Part shown: in pieces, positions 50,504 to 59,982 of the stretch
Position numbering within the stretch: the stretch's first letter is position 1
Layout of the letters: every line of letters begins with the position of its first letter
Translations under genes and position numbers: made by a program
The notes under the pieces: model-generated
Databases searched by the model: none
Told to the model about the DNA's origin: nothing
Seen by the model: the letters and a program-made list of their open reading frames with translations, nothing else
Assembly (NCBI GenBank): GCA_046349615.1
Contig: JAXMBZ010000002.1
Span: forward strand, 186,001 to 250,000
From: JADJNY01 sp046349615
Lineage (GTDB): Bacteria; Planctomycetota; UBA1135; GCA-002686595
Direction: 5' to 3'
DNA length: 64,000 nt

Positions 50504-52066
50504 TCACCTCGCGGCTCCGAGCGCCGGCGCCGGCGCGTCCGGGAGCGTGAGCGTTCCGCGCGGATCGCCCGCGGCCGGCCACACCCGCGCGCGCAGCGCG
50601 TGCTCGCGCGCGAAACGCTCGCCCGCTTCGGCGCCGAGGACGAAGAGCGTCGTCGAGAGCGCGTCCGCGTCCGTCGCGTTCGCGTGGAGCGCGAGCGCGC
50701 CGAGCACGCCCTCGATCGGCCGGCCCGTGCGCGGATCGAGCACGTGCGACACGCGCCGTCCGTCGACGACGCGCCCGCGCTCGTAGTCCGCGGTGCACGC
50801 GACGGAGACGCGTGCGAGCGGCGGGAGTGGCAGCGTCGTCTCGGGATGCGCCGGATCACGCACGCTCGCGCGCCAGCCCGGTTCGCCCGGCGGCGCGTCG
50901 AGCGCGAGCAGTTGTCCGCCGAAGTCGAGGAGGGCCGAGTGGACGCCGCGCCGCTCGAGCTCCGCGGCCGCGCGGTCGAGCGCGAAGCCCTTGCCGATCG
51001 CGCCGAGGTCGAGGCGCGTCCCGACCCGCGGCAGCCGCGCGCGCGCGCCGTCGAGCTCGAGCGCGCCCGCGCCCGCCGTGCGCACGATTTCCGCGAGCGC
51101 GTCGCCGCCGCTCGGAAGCGCGTCGGTTCGCGCGAGGCGCGTCAGCGCGCCGAGGCACGGATCGAACGCGCCGCCGCTCGCGTCGCGCCACGCCGCGGCG
51201 CGCGCGAGCACGGTCGCGAGCGGTTCGGAGAGCCCGACCCAAGCTCCGCCCGCGTTGGAAAGGCGTGCGAGCTCGCTCGCGTCGTCCCAGTCCGAGAGCG
51301 AGCGTTCGAGCGCGGCGACGCAGTCGAACGCGGCCTCGATGGCCGCGTCCGTGGTGATCGCTGCGCGCGTTTCGATCGAAAGCGTCGTGCCCATGAGGAG
51401 CCGCGTCCGCGCGAAACCGTGGATGCGCGACCCGCCGGCCTCATTACGTGGGGCGGCTTCGTCGCGCGGATTCGATCGCGCGCCGGTCGGATCCACGTCC
51501 GCCTTCGAGGAGGGGACGGGCGCCGCCGTGCGCGAGAGCTGTTCGCGCGCGATCGCGAGCGTCTGGACGTCGCGGCGCACGGCGTCGGTCAACGAGCGGC
51601 ACGAGATCGTCGCGCCCGCGACGTTGCGGACGTCGTCGGAGAGCCGCAGCCGGTCCTCGGGACCCTTGCCGACGAACTGCCGGCGCCAGCGCTCGTCGCG
51701 GACTTCGCCGCCGTGCGCTTCGCGGTAGGCGAGCACCTCGACGGAGCGGATGCGGGCGCTCGCGTCGGTCGCGACGAGGTACGTGATCGGCTGGCATTTC
51801 CCCGGCGCGTCCGCGATCACCGCCATGCCGGCGAGCCCGCGTTCGTCGCGCGCGGCGAACACGCGGAGCGTTCGCGGCGCTTCGGAGAGGCCCGCGCGGT
51901 GCGCGATGCGCTCGCGCTCGTCCGCCGTGAAGACGAGCAGCTCGCGCGTGATCCGCGCGCCCGCGGGGAGCGCGCGCTCGAGCGCCTTGGACTCGGCCTC
52001 GCTCTGGGCGCGAGCTCGCGCGGCCGGCGCTGCGAGCGCGAGGAGGAAGAGGAATGCGCGGCGCAC
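50504..52066 (-). CDS. FMN-binding domain fused to ApbE (FAD:protein FMN transferase)
   Basis: A 520-residue exported fusion. After a signal peptide (to about 21) come an FMN_bind domain (about 85-175) with the acceptor motif AGATISCRSLTDAV (Thr153 is the likely FMN attachment site) and a linker. The C-terminal ApbE domain spans about 220-510: ARTRLLMGTTLSIET, SDWDDASELARLSNAG, RLDLGAIGKGFALDRA, LLDFGGQLLAL, SHVLDPRTGRP and TDADALSTTLFVLG. ApbE moves FMN from FAD to Thr/Ser in that motif, so the protein can probably flavinylate its own N-terminal domain. Operon: porin stop and this start are 3 nt apart; the membrane protein follows. The acceptor motif has Ala where SGAT is usual. Confidence 0.88.
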   Translation of the reverse strand: MRRAFLFLLALAAPAARARAQSEAESKALERALPAGARITRELLVFTADERERIAHRAGLSEAPRTLRVFAARDERGLAGMAVIADAPGKCQPITYLVATDASARIRSVEVLAYREAHGGEVRDERWRRQFVGKGPEDRLRLSDDVRNVAGATISCRSLTDAVRRDVQTLAIAREQLSRTAAPVPSSKADVDPTGARSNPRDEAAPRNEAGGSRIHGFARTRLLMGTTLSIETRAAITTDAAIEAAFDCVAALERSLSDWDDASELARLSNAGGAWVGLSEPLATVLARAAAWRDASGGAFDPCLGALTRLARTDALPSGGDALAEIVRTAGAGALELDGARARLPRVGTRLDLGAIGKGFALDRAAAELERRGVHSALLDFGGQLLALDAPPGEPGWRASVRDPAHPETTLPLPPLARVSVACTADYERGRVVDGRRVSHVLDPRTGRPIEGVLGALALHANATDADALSTTLFVLGAEAGERFAREHALRARVWPAAGDPRGTLTLPDAPAPALGAAR

Positions 52067-52069
52067 GGC

Positions 52070-53344
52070 TCAGAAGCTCCAACCGAGGCCGAGGTTCACG
52101 CGCTCCGGCAACCCGCCACCGTCGTCGTCGCGCATCTGGTAGTCGGCCTTGATCACGACCGAAGGTAGCGGAAGCCAGGTGACGCCGACCGTCCACTCGT
52201 CGCGTTCGCCGCGCGGATCGCGCGCGACGCCCGAGGGCAGGTCCTTCTGCGTGTCCACCGCGTCGTAGCGCGCGAACAGCGCGACGTCGTGCTCGCGCCC
52301 TTCGCCCGGACGCAGCACGTGCCACGCAGCCTCGACCGAGAGGCCGTCGATCGCGCTCGCGACGCCGGGACCGAGATCGCGCGCGCCTTGGACGTGCTCG
52401 TACGCGTACGCGCCGCGGAAGTCGAACGAGCCCGTCGAGCCGCGCACGTCGACGCAGCCGATCCAGAGGTCCGCGTCGACGCCCGGGTTCGTGCCCTGGT
52501 TGCCGTTGTCGAGCCCGCCGCCGAACGCGGAGAGTCCGACGCGCAGCGCCGCATCGTCCTCCTGGACGAGCCGCCAGTCGACGCGGCCCGACAGCGCCAT
52601 CTGCGAGATGCCGGGCCGTTCCTCCTGGCGCCCGCCGCGGATCCCGTCGAGCGAATCGAAGCCGCTCCCGTCGAGCGACGAACCGAGGTAGAGCTCGTAC
52701 GTCGTCGTGGGGGAGAGTTCGCCGAAGAGACCGACGCCGTCGCTCGACCACGTCGTCGGGATCACCACGGTGTCGAAGAGCGAGCGCTCGACGCCGTGGA
52801 ACGTCGTCGGCTCGTGCGTCTCGTTGACGATGCCGAGCGGCGTGAGGAAGCGCCCGGCGCGCACGTTCCACGAGGGATCGAGGCGGAAGTCGACGAAGAG
52901 CTGCTCGAGCGCGAGCTCGCCGTTCCCTTCTTCCACGAACGAGTGCTCGAGCTCGGTCTCGCTGTGTAGCTCGATCGAATCGGAGAATCGATACCCGAGG
53001 TAGGCGACGAAGCGGTGGTTGTCGATCTGATCGCCCCCGGCGCCGTTCTCGCGGTTCCAGTGGATCTCGCCGTAGCCGCCGAGGCGCAGGCGCTCGACCC
53101 AGGACGGCGTCGCCGTCGCGACCGGCTTCGACTCGACCGCTTCGAGCAGCGCTTTCTGGCGCGCTTCGAGGTCGGCGAGCCGCGCGCGGTCCGCGTCGCG
53201 CGCCGCGCGCAGGTCCGCGAGCTCGCGCTGGAGCCGTTCGAGTTCGGTGCGCTGGCGGGCTGCGTCGTCTTGGGGGTCGAGGACGTGGGCGGGGAGCGCG
53301 GCGGGAAGGGTCGCGACGAACGGAAGGAAGAAGGTGGGGGTCAT
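52070..53344 (-). CDS. Porin-like outer-membrane protein with coiled-coil N-terminus
   Basis: A 424-residue outer-membrane beta-barrel. It has a signal peptide (to about 19), an N-terminal coiled coil (about 25-70: ARQRTELERLQRELADLRAARD...), then a barrel with alternating strands (LRLGGYGEIHWNRENG, HRFVAYLGYRFSDSIELHSETELEHSF). It ends in NLGLGWSF, the C-terminal Phe typical of outer-membrane proteins. The coiled coil resembles porins tethered to the cell wall by SLH/coiled-coil segments. First gene of the flavinylation operon. The only operator-like site is the 15-bp palindrome at 53388-53402, 44 bp upstream of the ATG. Confidence 0.83.
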   Translation of the reverse strand: MTPTFFLPFVATLPAALPAHVLDPQDDAARQRTELERLQRELADLRAARDADRARLADLEARQKALLEAVESKPVATATPSWVERLRLGGYGEIHWNRENGAGGDQIDNHRFVAYLGYRFSDSIELHSETELEHSFVEEGNGELALEQLFVDFRLDPSWNVRAGRFLTPLGIVNETHEPTTFHGVERSLFDTVVIPTTWSSDGVGLFGELSPTTTYELYLGSSLDGSGFDSLDGIRGGRQEERPGISQMALSGRVDWRLVQEDDAALRVGLSAFGGGLDNGNQGTNPGVDADLWIGCVDVRGSTGSFDFRGAYAYEHVQGARDLGPGVASAIDGLSVEAAWHVLRPGEGREHDVALFARYDAVDTQKDLPSGVARDPRGERDEWTVGVTWLPLPSVVIKADYQMRDDDGGGLPERVNLGLGWSF

Positions 53345-53387
53345 GCCCCGAGGATCGGGCCAGGCCGGGATAGCGGCAATTAGAAAC

Positions 53388-53402
53388 TGAGATTCAATCT
53401 CA
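53388..53402. promoter_or_regulatory. Fur-box-like 7-1-7 palindrome
   Basis: TGAGATTCAATCTCA is a perfect 7-1-7 inverted repeat. It matches the Fur 7-1-7 consensus TGATAATNATTATCA at 10 of 14 defined positions. It lies in an AT-rich patch (53370-53412) that is rare in this DNA, upstream of the porin/FMN/ApbE operon on the minus strand. Part of a possible -35 (TTGAGA) lies inside it, so binding would block transcription. Confidence 0.55.
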
Positions 53403-53481
53403 ATACGAACCCGGAGTTTCCGCGCTCGGTCCCAGTTCGTAACGCGGGCCGCGCGCCCGCTCCGCTCGAGTGCGCAGCCGC

Positions 53482-56400
53482 TCAGGCCTGGCCCAAGCGC
53501 CGCTCGTCGACCGCCGCGCGCGGGTAGACGGGGCCCTCGGGCGAGAGCACCGCGCCGAGCAGCCGCTCGCTCGCCCGGGAGTGGCGCAGTCGCGCGAGCG
53601 GCGACTCGAGCCGTCCGTTCTCGCGCTCGACGCGCTCCCGGAGCGCGAGCTCGATCTCCGCCGCTTCCTCCGCGCGATCGAGCGTGCGCAGGACGAGCGC
53701 GTGCGTGCCCTCGATGACGATTCGGTCGGAGAGCTCGGCGCCGAACCGCGCGAGGAGCTCCATCGCGCGCGCCGACAGCGCGTGCGCGGCGGCGAGGTCC
53801 GCCCCCTCGCGGTGGATGCGCGCGCGGATCGCGCACGAGACGGCCTCGAGCCGGTTCAGGCCCATGTCGACGGAGAGCTCGCCCGCGCGCTCGAGCATGG
53901 AACGCGCTTCGGGATCGGCGGCTTCCCACAAGAGGATCCCGAGGAAGAGCCGCGCGAGCGCTTCGCCGCGACGATCCTCGATCTCCTCGGCGAGCAGCAG
54001 CGCTTCGCGCAGGCGCGCCTCGGCCTCGTCCGGGCGATCCGCGTCGAGGAGGAGTCCGCCGAGGCGCGCGGTCGCTTCGGCCTCGAGTCGCCGCTCGCCC
54101 GCCTGGCGTGCGAGATGCGATGCGCGCGCGGCGGCTCCGAGGGCGCGTGCCGTCGCGCCGAGCAGTCGGTGCACGCGCGCGCGGAGCATGTACGCGGCGG
54201 CGTACGCGCCGGGGAGCGCGCGCTGCCGTTCGCGCTTCAAGTGCGCGAGCGCGGCGTCCGAGTTCGCGAGCGCCGGTTCGAAGCGGTCCTCGAGCACGTC
54301 GACGATGCCGAGCGCGATGCACGAGAGCGCGCGCTGCAGGTCCGTTTGCGCCGTGACGAGCGCGCGCGACGCGAGCGCGCGCGCGTCCATCAGCTCGCCG
54401 ACGTGGCCCTGCACGAGCGAGAGCCGTCGCAGCGATTCGGAGAGTTCGAGCTCGCGCCCCGCGCGCTCGAACATGTCGACCGCGTTGCGCAGGAGCCCGC
54501 GAGCGAGCCCGTACTGCCCGGTGCTCACCGCGTAGCGTCCGTGGAGCAGGTACACGCGGCCGACGGACTCCGGGTCGATGTCGGGATCGAACTCGAGGTC
54601 CGCGAGCCGGTCGAGGAGCTCGCGCTGACCTTGGCGGAACCCGAGGCGGTCCGCGGCGTCGACCGCGCGCTCGAGCAAGACGATGCGCTGACGATCGCGC
54701 GCTTCGTCGCGCGGGAGGCGGTCGATCGCGGCGAGGCCCCACGTCGCGAGCGAGTGCACGCGCTGCGGCTGACCGCTCTTGAGCAGACGCGACATGAGCT
54801 CGGGCAAGAGCGTGAGCAACTCCTCGTGCTGCTCGGCGGAGCGCAGGTGGAACGCGATCTGGTACGCGTCGTCGAGCCCCGGCGGCGCGCCGTGCGGCGG
54901 CTTCAGGGCTTTCGCGGCGGACGCATGGAGCGCGAGACGTTGTTCGCGCGAGAGGCTCCTGTAGACGGCCTCGCGCAGCGCTGGACGCGCGAAGCGGTAA
55001 CGCGCGCCGGTCGGGACGAGCCATCCGGACCGCGAGAGGCGCGTGAGCATCTGGTCGACCTCCGCGCGGCGCGCTTCGGGGAACGCGGCGAGCAGGAAGT
55101 CGGTCTCGATGCGTCCGCCGACGACGGCGAGGCGGCGCAGCCACGCGCGGTCGGCCGTCGGCAGGTGCTTGAACGACTCCGCGATCGCCTTGCGCAGCGA
55201 GCCGGGCAGCGGCAACTCGTCGGGCTGGATCGTGAGGACGAGCCCGCCGCCCTCGCCGTGCGGCACCGCTTCGCCGCGCGCGACGAGCCCGCGCACGATC
55301 TCGCCGAGCAGGCCCGCATTGCCGCGGCTGCGCTGCCAGAGCACGCTCGCGAGGCGCAGCCGCGGAACGCTGTGATGGAAGAGCGTGCGCACGAGCTGGA
55401 GCACGGCTTCCTCGTCGAGCGGGTCGAGGTGCACCGTGTCCGCGAGCTTCGCCGCCGCGATGCGCTCGCGCAGCGTCGCGAGCGCTGCGGGCGACAGCGC
55501 TTCGCCTTCTTCGCGTTCGCCGAGCACGAGCAGGATGCGAGCGCCCGTCAGTTTCTCGCAGAGCTGCACGAGCACGGAGAGCGTGCCCTCGCCGGCCCAC
55601 TTGACGTCGTCGAGGTAGAGGAGCGCCGGCGTCGCGCGCCCCAGCGTCGCGAGCCACGCCGCGAGCGCGTCGGCGACCGGCATGCCCGGCGCGTCCTCGT
55701 CCGCGGGATCGAGCGCGGCGACCAGCGCGCCGGCGACGCGCGGCGGCACGAGCTTCTCGAGCAGCTCGCGCTCGCGCGCGCCCGGCGCGACACCCGGCGG
55801 AAGGCGCAGCCAGCGTTCGAGCATCCGCAGCACGGGCTGGCAGGGACGTTCCTCGTCGAACTCGCGACAGCGGCCGTACAGGTAGAGCGGCGGCTCCTCG
55901 GCCGCGCGCACGCGCGCCGCGAGTTCGTTCACGAGGCGCGACTTGCCCGAGCCACTCGGTCCGGTGATCCAGACGACGTGACCGGGGCGCGCGCCGGGGG
56001 CGCGGCCCATCGCGCGCTCGAACTGGGCGAGGAGCAGGTCGAGCTCGCGCTCGCGGCCGACGAGCGGCAGTTGGTGCTGCGCGTCGGGCTCGCCGGTGCC
56101 GCCGCGGCGCGCGCCGGCCTCGAACTCGATCACGCTGCGCCACCACTCGCCGCCCTCCTGCTCCGCGAAGCGGCGCTCGGCCTCGGCCGCGTCGGGACGC
56201 CGCAGCGGATCGCGCGTGAGGAGCTCGGCGACGAGTCGGTCGAGGAACGGCGAGAGCTGCGGATCGAGGCGGGACGGTGGACGGAAGCGCGCGGTCGCGA
56301 TCGCGGCGAGCAGGCGGTCGGCGTCGGGTTTCTCGAGCGCTGCGCGCGCGATCGCGCCGCTCGAGCCGCTCGGGCTCGCACTCTCGAAGAGCCGGTGCGG

Positions 56401-57138
56401 ACGCCGGTCGTCCTCGTCGCGCGCGAAGGCCTGCGCGGCGAACGGATGCACGCCCGTCGCGAGCTCGTAGAGCACGACGCCGAGCGCGAACACGTCGCTC
56501 GCGCGCGTGCCGGGCTCGCCCTGCGCCTGCTCGGGCGCGAGGTAGGGGAGGCTGCCCGGTCGCGGCGCGACGCGGCGCGGATCGTTCGAATCGAGCGCGC
56601 GCTCCTCGGACTCGAAGCCGTTGCGCTCGGAGAGGCTCTCGCCCGGCGCGGCGCGCGCGAAGCCGAGGTCGAGCAGCACGGCGTTGCCCTCGGCGTCGAG
56701 GCGGATGTTCTCGGGCTTCACGTCGCCGTGCATCCATCCCGCCGCGTGCAGCGCCGCGAGCCCGCCGAGCACCTGGCGCGCGATCCCGCGGACGAGCGGC
56801 TCGGGCAGCGGCCCGCTCTCGCGCGCGACGTCGCGCAGCGTGCGGCCGGGCACGAACGGGAGCACGAGGAAGCGTCCGCGCTCGTCGCGTCCGGTCGCGA
56901 GGACGTGGACGAGGCCCGGGTGCACGACCGCGGAGCCCGCGGCGGCCTCGGCCTCGAAGCTCGCGAGCGCGGCGGGGTCGTCCGTGAGGTGCGGGTGGAG
57001 GTACTTGACCGCGACCTGGAAGCCCGCGGGGTACGGACCGAAGCCCTCGGTGAGCACCCCGTGCACGACGCGGCCCGTCGTGCCGGAGCCGAGCTCGCGA
57101 TCGAGCCGGAAGCGGAGATGGTGCGGACGGAGCGACAC
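53482..57138 (-). CDS. Ser/Thr protein kinase with AAA ATPase and TPR domains (PknK-like)
   Basis: A 1218-residue cytoplasmic regulator. The kinase domain (about 8-335) has ELGSGTTGRVVHG, VAVKYL (Lys45), MHGDVKPENI (Asp139) and LLDLGFAR. It is a non-RD kinase with DLG instead of DFG. Next is an AAA/STAND-like ATPase with Walker A GPSGSGKS (Lys399) and a Walker B-like ALLYLDDVKW, then a long helical repeat region (about 700-1190) of TPR type (ARGLLRNAVDMFERAGRELELSESL, EARLREALLLAEEIEDRRGEALARLFLG). This layout recalls PknK and related multi-domain signalling kinases. Start GTG 57138 is uncertain. Targets unknown. Confidence 0.87.
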   Translation of the reverse strand: MSLRPHHLRFRLDRELGSGTTGRVVHGVLTEGFGPYPAGFQVAVKYLHPHLTDDPAALASFEAEAAAGSAVVHPGLVHVLATGRDERGRFLVLPFVPGRTLRDVARESGPLPEPLVRGIARQVLGGLAALHAAGWMHGDVKPENIRLDAEGNAVLLDLGFARAAPGESLSERNGFESEERALDSNDPRRVAPRPGSLPYLAPEQAQGEPGTRASDVFALGVVLYELATGVHPFAAQAFARDEDDRRPHRLFESASPSGSSGAIARAALEKPDADRLLAAIATARFRPPSRLDPQLSPFLDRLVAELLTRDPLRRPDAAEAERRFAEQEGGEWWRSVIEFEAGARRGGTGEPDAQHQLPLVGRERELDLLLAQFERAMGRAPGARPGHVVWITGPSGSGKSRLVNELAARVRAAEEPPLYLYGRCREFDEERPCQPVLRMLERWLRLPPGVAPGARERELLEKLVPPRVAGALVAALDPADEDAPGMPVADALAAWLATLGRATPALLYLDDVKWAGEGTLSVLVQLCEKLTGARILLVLGEREEGEALSPAALATLRERIAAAKLADTVHLDPLDEEAVLQLVRTLFHHSVPRLRLASVLWQRSRGNAGLLGEIVRGLVARGEAVPHGEGGGLVLTIQPDELPLPGSLRKAIAESFKHLPTADRAWLRRLAVVGGRIETDFLLAAFPEARRAEVDQMLTRLSRSGWLVPTGARYRFARPALREAVYRSLSREQRLALHASAAKALKPPHGAPPGLDDAYQIAFHLRSAEQHEELLTLLPELMSRLLKSGQPQRVHSLATWGLAAIDRLPRDEARDRQRIVLLERAVDAADRLGFRQGQRELLDRLADLEFDPDIDPESVGRVYLLHGRYAVSTGQYGLARGLLRNAVDMFERAGRELELSESLRRLSLVQGHVGELMDARALASRALVTAQTDLQRALSCIALGIVDVLEDRFEPALANSDAALAHLKRERQRALPGAYAAAYMLRARVHRLLGATARALGAAARASHLARQAGERRLEAEATARLGGLLLDADRPDEAEARLREALLLAEEIEDRRGEALARLFLGILLWEAADPEARSMLERAGELSVDMGLNRLEAVSCAIRARIHREGADLAAAHALSARAMELLARFGAELSDRIVIEGTHALVLRTLDRAEEAAEIELALRERVERENGRLESPLARLRHSRASERLLGAVLSPEGPVYPRAAVDERRLGQA

Positions 57139-57303
57139 GCGGGGGCGGCAGTGTAGTGGGCGCGCGCGCCCGCCGCGACCGCAGGCGGCTTTCGCGGAGG
57201 CGCCGCCGGGCTCGGAGCGAAACGCGCGAGGCCGGCCCCCGGAGGGACCGGCCTCGCTTCGTTCACGGGATCGAGCTCGCGCGAGCTCGAGCGTGCGGTC
57301 GGA

Positions 57304-59982
57304 TCACCAGTCGATGACCCAGCCGTTGGTCACGTTGAAGGTCTCGGGCGGGCAGAAGAGCGCCGCCGAGTTGCGGTAGTACGTCTGGTAGTAGCGACGC
57401 ACGCCGCTGCCGATCGTGACGCCGCCGCGCTGCGAGAGCGTGACGGTCTCGACCGAGTCGGGGAAGCTGGACGCGCCGCCGACGTTGGTCTTCGTGCGCA
57501 GACGCAGGAGCGAGCCGCCGGTGCAGCGGACGCCGTCGCCGAACACGACGTCGTCCGTCGCGGTGCCCTGCAGGTAGATGCAGGAGACCGAGAGCGGCAT
57601 GCCCGAGCCGTTGAGCACGACGTCGTCGAGCGCCGGGGTGCCGGTCGCGACGAGGTTCGCGCCGTTCGCGTTGACGGAGTTCGCGCAGCCGTTGCCCGCG
57701 GCGCCGTTGTTGCCGCAGGGGCACGGCGTCGTGTGGTCGGCGAGCGTGCCGTCACCCGCGCAGAACGAGTTGAACGCCGCCGGGTTGCACGTGCGCAGGG
57801 TCAGGTCCCAACGCACGAACGTGCCGCCGTCGCCCGAAGCATCGTCCGCGATCGTGAGGGTCCAGTTGCCGTTCGGATCCTGGCCCTTGAACGCGCCGAG
57901 AGCGCCTTCCGACTGGAGCGCCGGCACCGTGACGTTGTTCACGAACACGTAGTCGGTCACCGCCGCGGAAGCGTCCGCGTCGAACAGCGTTCCGTTGAAG
58001 ACGTTGTCGTTGCCCGCGCCGTTGTCGGTCGTGAGCTGGACGATCGTCCCCGCGGGCGAGGTCAGCGTGATGTCGAGGTCGCCCGCGTAGGTGTGCGGGA
58101 CCTGGATGAAGACTTCGACCTCGGTCAAGCTCGTGCCGAGGCCCGAGGCCGCGATCACGTCGGAGGTCGAGAAGGGCGGAGCCGTCGTCGGGATCGCCGT
58201 GCCGGGCAGGTTCGAGTACGTCGTCGACACCTCGGCCGGAGCCGAGGCGAGCGTCGACAGATCGAGCGACCAGGCGTTCAGCGTGCCGTAGTCCGCACCC
58301 GTGGCGTCGTCCGTGATCGTCAACGTCCACGTCCCGTTGGGGTCTTCCCCGCGGAAGTTGTCGAAGCGACCTTCAGGGGAGAGCGACGCCGCGGCCACGT
58401 TGTTCGTGTAGACGAAGTCCACGCACGAGCTGCCCGTCATGCCGTCGTTGTCGTCCCAGAGCGTGCCGTTGAAGCAGTTGTCGTTGGTCCCGCCGTTGTC
58501 GGTCGAGATCGTGACGACCGTGCCCGCGGGCGAGGTCAGGGTCATGTCGAGGTCCGCGCTCGACGTGTGGGCGATCGTCGTGTTCAGGTCGACGTCCCAG
58601 AGCGACGTTCCCGCGCCCGAGACGTTCAGCGTGAAGACCGTCGGCGTGACCGGCGGAGTGACGACCGTCGGGAAGTCCAGGATCGCGCCCGAAGCGCCCG
58701 CGAAGTTCGTCGGGCCGGCGGTCGTGGGAGCGCCGCCCGTGGTCGTCAGGTTCAGCGTCCACGAGACGAGGGTACCGCCGTCACCACCCGCGTCGTCCGC
58801 AACCGTGAGCGTCCAGTTCCCGTTGGGGTCCTGGCCGAGGAAGTTGTCGAACGAGCCTTCGGGCGAGCAGGTCACGACGTTCACGTTGTTCGCGAACACG
58901 ACGTCCGTCACCGGCGTCGCGGCATCCGGGTCGAACACCGTGCCGTTGAACACGTTGTCGTTGCCGACGCCGTTGTCGGTCGTCAGCTGGACGATCGTGC
59001 CGGCGGGGGAGGTGAGGGTGATGTCGAGGTCGCCGGCGTACGTGTGCGGGAGCGTCAGCGCGACGGTGGCCTTGGTGAGGTACGTGCCCACGCCGCTGAC
59101 GGCGACGGTGTCCGTCACCGTGGCGATCGTCGTCGGGATCACGAGACCGGGCAGCTGCGTGAAGCCCGTCGTCGACTCGACCGGCGCGGTCGCCGTCGTG
59201 ATGTCGAGCGCCCACGAGTTGAGGGTGCCCGAGTTCGCCGTCAGGTCGTCGAGGATCTTGAGCGTCCACGTGCCGTTCGGGTCCTCACCGCGGAACGCCG
59301 CGAGACGGCCTTCCGGAGCGAGCGGCGTCGCGGTCACGTTGTTCGCGTACACGAAGTCCGCGGCCGACGCCGGGTTGACGTTGTCGTCCCAGAGCGTGCC
59401 GTTGAAGCAGTTGTCGTTCGTGCCGCCGTTGTCGGTCGTGATCGTGACGACCGTGCCGGCGGGCGAGGTCAGCGTGATGTCGAGGTCGTTGCTCGCGGTG
59501 TGCGTGATGAACGTCGACAGGTTGACGTCCCACAGGTAGGTGCCGGCGCCCGACACGTTGCAGGTGAAGGAGGAGCCCAGGAACGGCGCCGGGGCCACCG
59601 GCAGGATCGTCCCGCCGATACCGGGATAGTTCGTCGTCGTCAGCGCGCCGCCGGCGCACGCGGGCGCGGTGAGCTGCTGGACGCCGGACTGCGAGGTGGC
59701 TTGCGAAACGCCGTGGCCGCCGTGGGCCTGCGCCGCGGGGAGGTCGCCTCCGAGGAAGTCGCTGACTTGCTGGAGGTAGGACTGGAGCGCTTCGATCTCG
59801 CGGGCCGGCGCTTGGTTCGCCTTCGCCTGATCGATCATCTGCGCGAGGTCGCGCATCTGCGCGTGGAGAGCTTCCTTCGAGACCGTCAGATCGACGGCGA
59901 CCTTCTGGCTCTGCGCGTACGCCGGAGCCAGCGTCAGGGCGAGCATCGCGAGTCCGATGCCCGGCTTGAGGTGTGTGAACAT
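57304..59982 (-). CDS. Secreted protein with four P-domain repeats and shared C-terminal domain
   Basis: An 892-residue exported protein. A signal peptide (to about 23) is followed by a short coiled region (about 28-75), then four proprotein-convertase P-domain-like units. Each carries DLDITLTSPAGT, a Thr/Asn/Asp-rich calcium-type loop (TTDNGGTNDNCFNGTLWDD), and DPNG.WTL near its end (about residues 234, 386, 549 and 706). The last part (about 735-892) is the Cys-containing domain ending FNVTNGWVIDW, as in the protein at 7491-11144. No protease domain is present, so the P-domains act as binding or stability modules. ATG 59982 has AGGAG 6 nt upstream. Surface or secreted location is inferred. 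Confidence 0.87.
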   Translation of the reverse strand: MFTHLKPGIGLAMLALTLAPAYAQSQKVAVDLTVSKEALHAQMRDLAQMIDQAKANQAPAREIEALQSYLQQVSDFLGGDLPAAQAHGGHGVSQATSQSGVQQLTAPACAGGALTTTNYPGIGGTILPVAPAPFLGSSFTCNVSGAGTYLWDVNLSTFITHTASNDLDITLTSPAGTVVTITTDNGGTNDNCFNGTLWDDNVNPASAADFVYANNVTATPLAPEGRLAAFRGEDPNGTWTLKILDDLTANSGTLNSWALDITTATAPVESTTGFTQLPGLVIPTTIATVTDTVAVSGVGTYLTKATVALTLPHTYAGDLDITLTSPAGTIVQLTTDNGVGNDNVFNGTVFDPDAATPVTDVVFANNVNVVTCSPEGSFDNFLGQDPNGNWTLTVADDAGGDGGTLVSWTLNLTTTGGAPTTAGPTNFAGASGAILDFPTVVTPPVTPTVFTLNVSGAGTSLWDVDLNTTIAHTSSADLDMTLTSPAGTVVTISTDNGGTNDNCFNGTLWDDNDGMTGSSCVDFVYTNNVAAASLSPEGRFDNFRGEDPNGTWTLTITDDATGADYGTLNAWSLDLSTLASAPAEVSTTYSNLPGTAIPTTAPPFSTSDVIAASGLGTSLTEVEVFIQVPHTYAGDLDITLTSPAGTIVQLTTDNGAGNDNVFNGTLFDADASAAVTDYVFVNNVTVPALQSEGALGAFKGQDPNGNWTLTIADDASGDGGTFVRWDLTLRTCNPAAFNSFCAGDGTLADHTTPCPCGNNGAAGNGCANSVNANGANLVATGTPALDDVVLNGSGMPLSVSCIYLQGTATDDVVFGDGVRCTGGSLLRLRTKTNVGGASSFPDSVETVTLSQRGGVTIGSGVRRYYQTYYRNSAALFCPPETFNVTNGWVIDW

